This document shows positions 1 to 10,500 of a DNA stretch of 64,000 nt, in pieces (position 1 is the stretch's first letter; every line of letters starts with the position of its first letter). Origin of the DNA: Dasyornis broadbenti. Its lineage: Eukaryota; Chordata; Aves; Passeriformes; Dasyornithidae. The position numbers and the translations under genes are program-made. Below the pieces are notes generated by a model. It saw nothing but the letters and a program-made list of their open reading frames with translations, did not search any database and had not been told where the DNA came from. The stretch spans positions 285,105 through 349,104 of the forward strand of contig VZRN01011464.1 of the NCBI GenBank assembly GCA_013397935.1, written 5' to 3'.

Positions 1-357
1 GACGGTGAGACCCATGGCTACGCAGAGGAAAAGAGCCTCTCCCCCAGGCAGGGGAAGAAGATCTGGGTGATGAACTGACCTAACCCTCCCCCCATACCTT
101 GTTCCCTTGTGCAGCTGCTGGGAAGGAGGGAGGGGGGTGAGTGGAGAAGCAATGGCCTTGAAGGGTTTATTTTACTTCTCATTTACTCCTCTGACTCTAT
201 TAGTAATAAATTAGATCAATTTGCAACCTAAGTTAGTCCTGTTTTGCCTATTCTAAGTGCATCTTCTCCCGGGTTTCCTTATCTCAACTCATAAGCCCTG
301 GGTGTGGGTGTGTTAATTTGGGGGTACCTGGCATTTGGCCGGGCTCAAACCATGACA
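1..357 (+). mobile_element. Endogenous retrovirus LTR, 3' part (class II/ERVK-like)
   Basis: This is the distal part of a long terminal repeat whose 5' end lies outside the window. The segment ends in ...AACCATGACA at 357, a CA terminus as expected for an LTR. An AATAAA signal sits at 205-210 in a region that reads like the R/U5 of avian ERVK LTRs (known from memory, not searched). Directly downstream is a primer-binding-site-like sequence (362-380), which places this as a 5' LTR, or as the LTR of a provirus truncated after its leader. No intact gag, pro, pol or env reading follows. Orientation and LTR identity are fairly sure; the subfamily is not. Confidence 0.7.
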
Positions 358-361
358 TAAT

Positions 362-380
362 TGGCGTCCCAGCGTGTGGC
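362..380 (+). other. Retroviral primer binding site, tRNA-Lys type (degenerate)
   Basis: The sequence TGGCGTCCCAGCGTGTGGC begins four bases after the LTR terminus. It matches the tRNA-Lys1,2 type site of betaretrovirus-like elements (TGGCGCCCAACGTGGGGC) with one inserted base and two substitutions, and it is followed by TCGAG as in such leaders. This is where reverse transcription of the element would have been primed. The spacing from the CA end and the Lys-type sequence together support class II assignment. The changes fit an old, inactive copy. Confidence 0.62.
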
Positions 381-3300
381 TCGAGAAAGTGGAAGAGAAA
401 CTATAACACAAGGAAACTGTACTTACTGTAACATTATCAAGAACTACATTGTCTTAAGCACTCTGATGTTGCTACACTTTTGGCAGATGTTAGAGTAGCT
501 GACAGGACTGTCTACGAGGCCCCCAGTGATACAATTATGAAACAAATCCCAATGGCTGATCACAGTTTTCAATAGAAATGACTAATCCAAGAGTGGCAGC
601 CAAACCATCAAGCTTTCAGCCATGGCAACACGTACAATGCTGTATGACACCTCCAAGCTCTCACATTCACAGGCCTCTACATTGGCAGAACATCTGGGTT
701 TCCTACTTGGACAGTTTCCTGGTCCAGCTGGTAAATGGCGATACTGCCCATTTCCTCAGGCTGATTGTCTTTGGGTATTCCAGCTGCCTTGACTTCCTGG
801 ACACCTACCTTTCTGGGCTACTGAGCTTCCACAGAGAACACATTTTTGGGTACCCAGCATTCCAGCTATCCTTCTCACAAACCAAACTAAAAATTGAAAG
901 GCACAACAGGAAATAGGATAATAATTTAGTTGGTGGACCCACCTAATATGGGGACAGGTGACTGCCCTGTAAAATAGGAAGGCAAGGGCCATGAAAATAT
1001 TTTCTATGGCTTTCACTGCTTTCCCACTATTACATTTGGCTTGTATATATGAATTTTCTGATGAGATTGATATTCTATTTACTAGCCTGGTAACATCTGT
1101 GGAAGACTTGAGTGCATTTGTATTTGGGTCATCCACAGAAATAACCTTATATATAAAGGAGAAAGAATCTGATGAATACACTTATGGAAAGAAAAGCTTG
1201 CTAGAAAAGAATTTGGTTCAGCTTGCACAGCAATGTGATGCATTATGATATTCTTTTAATTTTACATGCTGAAGTTCACACTATTCACAAGTTTTTTTTA
1301 CTTAAGTTTAAATTAATTTATTTCTAACAAGAAAAAATCTTTTGCAATATATTAGTTGTAAAAAAAAAATTAATTTCCTTAGCATCTGTATGTTCTATTT
1401 GCAATTTTGAGTTGCAATATATCTCTCCCATGCACATTTTTGACATCTATTCTAAGACCATAAGTAATGGCATAGATTATCAACTCCTCTAAGGTCCTAT
1501 ATTGATCAGCTATGGGGCACCTGACAGACAGATTTCACAAAAAGTAGCTGATAGACGGAGAACTGGACCACTCCAAGCTATGGACTCCTCTTTGGTTTGA
1601 TGCCATGTTGGATCCTCATCACATATTTGTCAGTTCTGGTTCTCTTTTATTTTCCCCCAAGGCCTGCCAGCTCACTTCGCTGTTGCATGAGCATGCTCTC
1701 TCGGGGCACTTATGACAAATCAAGCACATTTGGCCAGAAAATTCTACTTTTGCTGGTTTAGGCTCCCATTCCAGTCTCAACTTGCCTTCCCCTCCTCTGG
1801 TAGAGTCCCTCCAACCATTCCACTTGCAATCAGCATTTTATTCAGTCTCTTGTCAATCATTTCAAGTTTGTCTCTATAGGCAATCTGACACTACATTCCT
1901 TTGCTTTCTTTCCACCAAAATTAGCCTCACTTTGAAATTAGCTTCACTCTCCAATCCATAGTTTTTCTCACCTTTCTTTCCTGATTCCTTGGCTCAGTCC
2001 ATTTCTCTGGCTATTTTGCTTCTCCACATGCTTTACCTCTTTAGCTATTCACCAATTTTACATGCCATGCATCTTTATCTTCCTATGCCTTTTCATTAGT
2101 CTTTTCTCCTATATCCAGGCCAGACCTGGTCTTCCTAAGGTTCAGGGCTCATTAGTCATCTGTTGCATCTGTCTGTCTCTGGGTGTCTGCTTCCAACCCA
2201 TATTCTCTCACTACTCATTTTCCCTTTTTTGGCTTCCAGCACTTCAGATAGACAAGGCATAAAAAAATCCTACAACTACTTTTCCTTCACAAATCATTTC
2301 CCATATTCCTTTGGTCTTCTGGCCCAAGAAGTAGCCGTTAAAGCCCCAGTGTGTTGTGTTCTGCTACCAGCTCCTGACACTAAATGCAAGTATTTGCAAA
2401 CAATTATGGCTGCATAAAGAGGAATCATTTGCAGACCTGGAGATCTTAGATTGTGTAGACTATAGTAAGTTTTCTGCCATAAACACTCAAAACCACTGTG
2501 TCCTGAACTGAGTTTGGTTTCTACTGTAGATCTCAAGGAAATCTTCAAAACCAACATAGAGGCTACATAGAGTCATGATAAATATAGCTTGAAACCATCG
2601 TCTGTCTTAAATTCACTGTCAATTGTATTTTCTAAAATTCTGTCCTGTGTATTAGTGCATAGTTATTAGGATGGAAGCCAACAAAGAGGAATAAGAGAGA
2701 CAAAAACAGACCGAAAACTAGGCTTGATGTTTACATAGTTAAATCTCTTCCTCTGTTGGGAAAAAAAAAAAAAAATTATGAACTATGGGAAGAGCATTCT
2801 TACAGCAAACAAAACCCCATATTCTGCATCCGATATTTCTTGCAGGAGCAGTTAGTCTGACACTGAAGAAATGGCATTTTTCCCCATCCAATTTCTATGC
2901 AATCAAGGTTCTTGTCACATTTCCTAGGAGAAAGCACCAATATTTTCACATGATTAACCACACTGGTTTTTTTATAGAGAGAATGACATAAACTTGTATT
3001 ACTTTTATGAAGGTGGATTTACACTTATTTGGGTTGTATCTTATTTTCTTATGTGCTACTTGGAGTAGTATCTGCATTCAAATGATCTACTTAGAACAGC
3101 TGAATTAATTAAAACACACTAACAAAAAAAAGCAACCTCTCAAATCCCCATGGAACTTGTGCAAAATTACAACAGTTGTATTCATTTTGTCTCCAAGTCT
3201 CAGTAGTCAAGTGCCTTACAGTTCAACTGTGGTTCCTTCAAACATTTGTCAGATACACTGGAGCTGTCTACCTTATTTCAAAACATTTGTTTCAGAGTTC

Positions 3301-4098
3301 ACAAATATTCTGTGTGTGTCTCTGTGTGTGTTTGTTTGTTTATGTATATACATGAAACTCATGCCTATTTATACATAAACTTCATCAAAACTTCTCTTCA
3401 TATCTCTTGACTGGTGCTGTTTGAAAAAATTTACTTGTAATTACTGAAAAAAATATGGTATTGCTTATTCTAGCTGAACATTTCACTTTCACAATGTCAG
3501 CAACACAAGCTAATCTCCTGATGGATAATTGATAAAAGACATTTGCTAACGATAAGATGTTTGAAGACATTGAGGCAGTGCTGTGTACAGGCCTAGACAT
3601 TTTGGGTTTTTTCACAAAAGTCAAATACTCCTCACTACATGCACTGGTTTAAAGCTGTGCATACTTTATTTTATACCCATATTTGAGAGCCTAAGGGATG
3701 TAAGAATCAGTTAACTTGGGAAGTCTGGAGAGAATTCTGTCATCCAGGAGTCTGATATCCTTAATCCTTACCTATTGTCACAGTGCAAGAGGACAACCTG
3801 AAATCAGAGATGTCAGTGGCAAACATCAATAATCAACTCTTCAAAAACATATCACTAATAAGGTAAGGAGGAATAAAAGTACTGCTACTCAGGATCAGAA
3901 ATGATGTCTGTCTAATCCAATATTATACTGTTACTGGCACTAGGTAAGGCTCCACATGAGGTAGACATAAAATTATATGCTCTCACTATCAGCATGCCAT
4001 TCTCACAAAATTGTGATGTCTTGTGACTGTCTTCTGCTCTTCAGTGTGGGGCTTTAGTTTCCTTTTGATATTTTTTTTAAATTAAGATAAAAGACTAA
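381..4098. other. No gene recognised; possible ERV leader remnant, then unassigned sequence
   Basis: The first one to two hundred bases may be retroviral leader. Open stretches exist at 578-916 (+), 991-1248 (+) and 756-1181 (-), but none shows a domain I recognise, and they overlap on both strands. A cysteine-containing stretch in the minus frame (about 800-860) does not match the spacing of a retroviral zinc knuckle. From about 1600 to 2330 the sequence is pyrimidine-rich, with no repeat identified. Short A-runs occur at 1360 and 2761. Confidence 0.5.
4093..4098. repeat. Target-site duplication, left copy (GACTAA)
   Basis: This hexamer immediately precedes the TG of the LTR at 4099 and is repeated exactly after its CA at 5110-5115. 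The match runs on for two more bases (TG) into the left LTR end and the right flank. A chance 8-base match at just these positions is unlikely but not excluded. Confidence 0.6.
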
Positions 4099-5109
4099 TG
4101 ACTTTCAAACTGTAATTCACATTCAGCAGTCACATCTATAAAATAAGCACAAATGCTAAAGGAAAGGCAAGGCATATTGAATTTACAGATTTTAAAGCTA
4201 TTATGCAAGAGGTAAATGATTTGTTGGAGGTTGGGGGAATTTTCTCCCCATTCTGTTGCTAGGGAGCAATAACAACTAGGTACTTAAGAGACAAAAGACT
4301 TGGCTAAGGTGGGGGTGAGGGGAGGAAAGCACCTGGCTGCTGGTAACTTCACTTGCTCTCAGGACTGGGGACTGTGGAGCTGCTGTTTTCCTTTCACTGT
4401 AACTGTGAGAGCCCAGCTCTGCTCTGCTTTTTTTACTTCCTTGCTGGGTGAGCCTTTGTTTTGGAAAGCATGAAATCCTGACCCTATTCCCCACTCCTGG
4501 AGAGCGCATCTTCCCAGCTGCATATGGCAGCTGCTGTGGGGGAAACCCAGCTGTTGCTGACCCGCGTTCCCCACCTGCCAGGACGCACTGCTGCTTTTGC
4601 CACCACTGCGGAGTTTCTGCCACCTTTTGCTTGCCAGCCTGAGTAAGCCAGGCCTGCCATCCAGCTTGCTGGTCCTAGGTTTCCCGCTGCAGCCCCTGTC
4701 GTCATCCATTATCCTCTCTGCCATGATCTGCGTGAGGCAGGGAGCTGAGCTCGCCCCACAGTGCCCCCCGCAGGCACGGGGGAGTCACCGCCCCGCCTTG
4801 CCTGGCTGGGAGCCCAACAGCACCCCCTACCGGCCATGACCAGAACTGCACCAAAGGGGAGGGTGCCTGGCAGCCCAGAGAAAGCTGCCACCGGCTTTCA
4901 GGTTTTGTTTGTTGTTGCTACTGGTGTTGTTGCTTGTTTCCCTCGTTATAGATACTAGTAAAGAACTGTTATTCCTTTTCCCAAATCAAGGCCTGAGAGC
5001 CCTTGATTTCAAGGTTATAATAATTTGGAGGGAAGGGGGCAGTCATATTCTCTATTCTAAGGGAGGTTCCCACCTCCCTTAACAGACACCTGTCTTTCAA
5101 ACCAAGACA
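4099..5109 (+). mobile_element. Solo LTR of an avian endogenous retrovirus
   Basis: A 1.0-kb, partly GC-rich block starts with TG at 4099 and ends with CA at 5109. It is flanked by the identical hexamer GACTAA at 4093-4098 and 5110-5115, which reads as a 6-bp target-site duplication and favours an ERVK-type integrase. The last 200 bases (roughly 4910-5109, ending CAAACCAAGACA) resemble the 3' end of songbird LTRs I know. AGTAAA at about 4958-4963 could be a degenerate polyadenylation signal. No internal retroviral sequence adjoins either side, so this is a solo LTR from LTR-LTR recombination. Plus orientation is preferred from the resemblance of the 3' end. The AT-rich first 180 bases are included only because of the duplication. 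Open frames inside it (for example 4359-4724 minus) are by-products of GC-richness. Confidence 0.72.
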
Positions 5110-5115
5110 GACTAA
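5110..5115. repeat. Target-site duplication, right copy (GACTAA)
   Basis: Exact partner of 4093-4098, directly after the CA terminus of the LTR. Confidence 0.6.
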
Positions 5116-6664
5116 TGTGCTACCTCCTTTCTGCCAGACATTGGAAGCCATAGATTTGTAGATTTTTTTTTCAGGAAAGCTATGCAGATTGTACTTTCCC
5201 CTTCTCCCCTGCCTTATACATAGCAGTTTTGAGATAAAGAGAACTCTGTGTCATGCACCTAGGAATAGTATCTTTCAGTGGAAGCACTCATCTCTCACTG
5301 ACATCATCCAAGAGCAGGAAGCATGAAGGAGGCAAGCTTTTTACCAGACTTTTCAGCAAGGACATTTTCAGCTTGGGTGAACATTTTGCAGGTCTCTCAT
5401 TACTGATATTAGAAGCTCCTTCTGCAAGCCTTTCATTATAATATAGTAATTCAGAGGCAATTACAAAATCTAGTCGAGATTTGAATGAAAAAACCCTTAA
5501 ACCCCCAAGACGAAGAACGAAATAAGGATAAATTATATATAGCTTCTGCCAAAGCCACATCACTTCTGATCTAAATCTGTCCCAGGACAGCTTTTCTTTG
5601 AAATTGTGATGAGCATAAGTCTGAGGCAGGCAGGGGCACAGTGGAGCAGAGCTGAGCTGTGGGGGTGGAGTGCAGTGCAGCAGGGCCTAACCCTAATGAT
5701 GCTGCTTCCAGCTTCAGTTGCAGTGCTTTACGAAATCAGTGCATTGCCTACCACTACCAGATCACCAATCTGGTAACAGCAGGGTCTTACTTCTTCTTAA
5801 GATTTTTTGACCTTGTACCTCCGTATCTCATTTATCACTTTTTTCCAAAGATTTATCTTATGAATTGGATCCAAATTTTCAGGCACTGATTTTGAAATTC
5901 TTAGTGATATCAGTAGTCAAAAGGAAGTTAATAGAAAGAATTCTGTTGGACAAAAACATTCAATGAAATATGTGTTGCTGGGAGGACAGGCATCAGCATA
6001 GATGTAAATTACTTTAATAAAAATATATTGGAATGTTTTATGTAGAAGTCTACGTATCCCATGGAGATTTAGGAATTTTATGTACTCTCTGTCCCCTCCA
6101 ACTCTACTGCTTATACAAAAGTCTTTTGCATCATATGATATGCAAAAATTCACACTGCAGCTTTAATCTCATTTTTGTGCGTATTTATTTTAGATCTGGT
6201 TCAGCCATATCTCTGAATAGATCCCAGACTAGATGAAAATATGTATATTGTAGCAGTATTTTCAGTACACACACACACCCACACACCTGTTTTGTGCTGA
6301 GATTGAGTGGAGCAACAGGAGACATTCTGTCCCAGGGGAATTCTCAGTCAATGACTTGCTGCTGAATTACAGCACTTACAACAACAACAACAGATTGTGA
6401 TACCAAGTGGGTGCCTCCAAATTTGTCCCTTTAACATCCTTTTTTAAATTTTTTTTTTTTGTCTTCTATTTTTCTGTTTCCTTTTAGTTTATATCTTAAA
6501 TGACATGTTTTGTTAGCAGTTTCATTAAGGGCCACACTTTCACCTCTTTGTATTGTGTCTTTCATACAAATATCTCCATTTGCTTGAAAGTACTATCACA
6601 ATGCTCTTGTTATAAATAAGATTTTTAGGTAACAATGTGCTGTGTCTAGTGCTTACTTTTATTA
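5116..6664. other. Intergenic sequence, no gene or repeat family recognised
   Basis: The stretch is AT-rich apart from a slightly GC-richer part at about 5630-5720. It holds a short CA-rich run at 6267-6286 and a short (CAA)n at about 6379-6391. Open frames such as 5288-5563 (-) and 5659-5889 (+) have no recognisable motif. Confidence 0.5.
6267..6286. repeat. Short interrupted (AC)n microsatellite
   Basis: Alternating AC for about 20 bases with one CC interruption. Confidence 0.8.
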
Positions 6665-6745
6665 CATTAGACATGCATACCACATACGTTTTCCACTATA
6701 AATCNCATTAGACATGCATACCACATACGTTTTCCACTATAAATC
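6665..6745. repeat. 40-bp exact tandem duplication around a single N (probable assembly join)
   Basis: Bases 6665-6704 and 6706-6745 are identical over 40 bases, and the only base between them is an N at 6705. Identity at 100 percent together with the ambiguous base is what results when two overlapping contig ends are placed side by side without being merged. The true genome probably has one copy. The duplication also makes a spurious minus-strand reading frame through the N (6667-7014). Confidence 0.88.
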
Positions 6746-6855
6746 AATATGTTAAAGAAGGCATTATATTTATACTGTAAAGCTAAATTCAGAGTTAATG
6801 GTCCCAATGAACACAGAGTGATTAAAGTAATCCTTAAGTAGACATAATAATAGCA

Positions 6856-6857
<2 letters not shown>

Positions 6858-6902
<45 letters not shown>
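6858..6902. repeat. (TAA)n microsatellite
   Basis: About 15 uninterrupted TAA units. In the minus frame it reads as a run of tyrosines, which explains the poly-Tyr stretch in the open frame there and shows that frame is not a gene. Confidence 0.95.
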
Positions 6903-6905
<3 letters not shown>

Positions 6906-7360
6906 GTAGTAGGAAAATAATACGATTGCTCCTAAATTTAGAACTGAAAGCATCCCCCATACCTTTGTCTGTGTACTTGCTCCTATAGGAAATTTTCATA
7001 CAAAATGCTAACACCTGTACAGAAGGAATTTTGACAGTAAAGGTTTCTCAGGCTCAGGAAGGAATTGATCAAACCAGACTGAGAACCAGAGCTCTCATTC
7101 GTTTTCTGAATAGCCAGTATTTCAGTAATTATGATGTTCATTTGGAATGTGTTCAAATCTTTGGTCCATCAGCTTGGACTAGGATCCAAATGAACCTCCT
7201 TGAAACTATTGCTTAGGTACAGTTCTCTGCTTTTAAAAGTTTCAATTTCACTCTAAATCTAAAAATGAAGGTTTTGAGAGAGAAAAAGGGAAAGGAAGGG
7301 AGATCTAATTTTTTTGCATTGTTATGTTTTGTGAGGTGGTTAGTTAGAAATACAGAAGAG

Positions 7361-7505
7361 GGGATGATTATCTCAGTTGGTCAAGCATGGTGCTAATAAA
7401 GCCAACATCATGGGTTCAATCCCTGTACAGGTCATTCACTTAAGAGTTGGACTCAATTATCATTGTGGGTCCCTTCCAGCTCAGAAGATTCTGTTGATTC
7501 TGTGA
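7361..7505 (+). mobile_element. tRNA-Ile-derived SINE with CR1-type tail (TguSINE1-like)
   Basis: The 5' half follows a tRNA-Ile. An A-box-like TATCTCAGTTGG lies near 7369-7380, the anticodon loop region GTGCTAATAA near 7390-7399, and a B-box GGTTCAATCCC at 7413-7423; the aminoacyl end region reads ACAGGTCA. After a linker, the 3' half is the conserved CR1 end (GTGGGTCCCTTCCAGCTCAG) followed by a tail of the form ATTCTGTTGATTCTGTGA. SINEs of this build borrow the CR1 enzyme through the shared tail, and RNA polymerase III transcribes them from the two boxes. I recognise the combination as the songbird family TguSINE1. It is not a functional tRNA gene, because the acceptor stem does not pair and the body continues into the CR1 part. 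Confidence 0.85.
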
Positions 7506-10500
7506 CAGTTCTTCATGTGTAGAATGACCACTGAAGTCTGTTCCATTTGGAAAAATGCAATGGGATTGAAGCCTGCACTTCAATACCCAGTGTTAAAAAA
7601 TGAACTAATTCCCATGTCAACCTGTCCTGCATGGCCAAATTTCACCTTGAGATACTCCAGTGCAGATGAATTGAATGCAGATAGGCTACATTAATATCAT
7701 TAAGTAAATGCCTGACATATGCAATAAAAATCTATATGCAAAAAGATCCACTACACTGTACAATGACTTGATTTAATGAGTTTTTTATTATGTCAATCCC
7801 ATGGAATAGTGCAGTAATTTCCCTCTTGCATCAATATTTCTTTACCAGTTTAATTTATAATGATATAAATCTTCCAAAAGTTACAACAAATAAATAATCA
7901 CTAGGATTTGTTTCCCCAGTGTCAGGGGTCTCATCATCCTCTTTCCTTTTACAGGGTCAGGGTTGTGCAAGTAGTACCCTGAAAAATGTTATTGACATGT
8001 AGTAAATACTGCTCCATAAATATCCACAAGCATTCTTCAATTTTTCTTCTTTTTACAAATTATTGTCATAACAAAAATAATGCTAAAATATTATTTTCTA
8101 AGCACTTTATTGGAGTGATTATTGCAGAAAGTACAGGTCTTCAAACCCATCCAAATTAATCTTGATAAACACATAAACAAAGGCTTGTTAAACGTCTATT
8201 TTTGTCTCACACCATTGCACACTTCTGAATGAGAAAGATTTTTGCTTTTTTTTTTCCTACACTGTCTGGTATCCTAAATATCAAACTGGATATATGTAAC
8301 CTTTGTAGATGCAACACATTGCTCTTTCATGATCCTATTTCTGACTTTTGCAAAATATTGATTTTATGTCATAATGCAATGATGAGCTCCTTCTCGAGGT
8401 GGCTGGATGTACTAGAAAATGGTCTAGTGTTTATGCAATGACTTCTTCTTTTCCTGGCCTGAAAATTTTATTTATGTCCGCACAATTAAATCAACTCTAT
8501 TCCTTCATCTCTCCCTCCTGTTACTGTGGACACAGAGAAATAGTCAGATTGTACATTCTCTTTTGAAGCTGTAACAAACCCAGCAAAGTCAATTGCATTT
8601 TGTACCTCCGCTTTTCCATGCTTTCTTCAGTCATACCTTGGCATCTCTGTACATTCTGAAGATCAAGTGCAGGTTTTACAGGACTGAACATTTAATAGCT
8701 TACAGAATAGATATAATAAGGTAGCAGATCCAGAGTAGAGGAAAATTAAATACTCCTGAGTTATTTTATTGAAATTTCAGTTCTTCAGAGTTTATAGATG
8801 TAGGCAGGGATGGAATTTCAAAAATGTAATTTCAGAATACTTTTATGGAGTTCCTCGCTTGACTACCGAAAGCTGTAATCGTCACAATAAAATCCTGGGA
8901 TGAGATGCCAGTATATCATATCCTATGACAGTGTCATAAGTTATGTTTTACAAATAAACTCTACTAGAATCAGGCAGATTAATCCCGTCCTACCTAATAA
9001 CACTGCAAGCTCTGCATGTATCCAGTAAATTTTTTTAATGTGCATTTAATAAACATAATATTTTATCATGAAGTGGAATATTTTATTAATTGGATCTCAA
9101 TTCTACATGATCGTATGGGAAGACACTGACTGACTTCTTAAGCAGAAGAAAACTACTTAATAAAATTCAGCTGATGTTCTTTAGTTAAATACATCATAAA
9201 CAATGTTTTCCCCACCAAAGTTCTCTTCACTTCAGGGTGCTGTGAAATAACTCATGGAAGTTTTCAACAGCTGGAAGTTCAAAACCTCACAGAAGGTGCT
9301 GAATGAGTGGTTGGAGTCGGTTTCTTGACTGTAGGATGCAGGTGGCAGGACCTTGTTCTCTTCTGTCTCTATCACAGGCAATTTCACGATTTCAGCACTT
9401 TGTAATCAAATTGTAACACTTCCTTTGAAGGTGATGGATTTGTGGAAGATGATTTTTAAACACTTATTTAGACAGAAACTAGTCTCCTTCAGACACAAAG
9501 AATTCTTGCATTTCAGGAGGAAAGAGCAAAGAGGACATGCGTAATTAGTTGGGAAAATCAAGATTAATGAGTATGACAAAATCCCTCCTGATCCATAAAG
9601 CTTGTGTTTACGTCCTACTAGCCTTCTCTAACAAGGACTCTTCTTGTCCTCACCAGTCATCAAAAGATATTGCTGTTACTTGAAATCTTCATGCTTTGCA
9701 TGACTTAAGGTAGGGGAGATAGGTGCAGAGCAAGAATACACTCATTTTATCTTTCCAAAGTGTGTGAAAATTCTCAAATTTTCCAGAATATTTACAAAAT
9801 CATGCAAGGAAAGAAGTATGTTCTACACCAGTGAGTTTTCTTTGGACTTAGATCAAATACTTTGAATTTGGGTGTGTTAAAATATATGTTGTTTGAAAGT
9901 ACATGGCTTGCTACCACATCTGCCCTTGACCATTTTTAATTTCAAAGCCCACAGATGGAAGACTTAGCAGTTTTAAATACTTTGCTTTTTTTCTGGGACA
10001 TTGATAAAGAGACTGAATAACAATAGGCCAAGACAAATAACCTGCATTAACCCATGAGGAAGAAAATTTTCATTTGATTCAGATTTTCCATTAGCCATTG
10101 TCTTTGACATAAGTTACTTAGCCTGTCTGTAGTTCATTTGGCACATACCACATTGATTTTGTACAGCACTATTTTTAAATATTAATCACATTGATACAAA
10201 GCCACATATTTCTCAGAAAATTCTTTTGCCAACAGATTCTCTTTGGTCAATTTAGGTTTTAAGTTAAATTCTCAAATAAACTGTACTTGAACAGATTTAA
10301 TTGATATTGTCATCATTGTAGCATTTTTTTGTATTTAGGTAGGGGAATTCTGCACTACATAATTCTGTCCAGCCATGATGTCAGAGACACCAACCTGTTA
10401 ATATTTTCATCTTGCATGTTTTCCTCTATCAATATTGACACAATATTATTTTCAATCTTTCTGACCTGTTCTTTCATCCTAAAACCAGTTAAAAGGTAGA

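Noticed and set aside
800..860. Retroviral zinc knuckle in the minus frame
   Set aside because: Cysteine spacing does not fit the C-X2-C-X4-H-X4-C pattern, and the strand is opposite to the LTR.
4359..4724. Minus-strand open frames of about 120 codons in the GC-rich block
   Set aside because: They lie inside the solo LTR, and long frames there come from high GC and few stops; several overlapping frames on both strands are open at once.
6667..7014. Minus-strand frame with a poly-tyrosine run
   Set aside because: It is produced by the (TAA)n microsatellite and crosses an N within a probable assembly duplication.
7361..7435. A functional tRNA-Ile gene
   Set aside because: The head is tRNA-like, but the acceptor stem does not pair and it runs into a CR1 tail, so it is a SINE.
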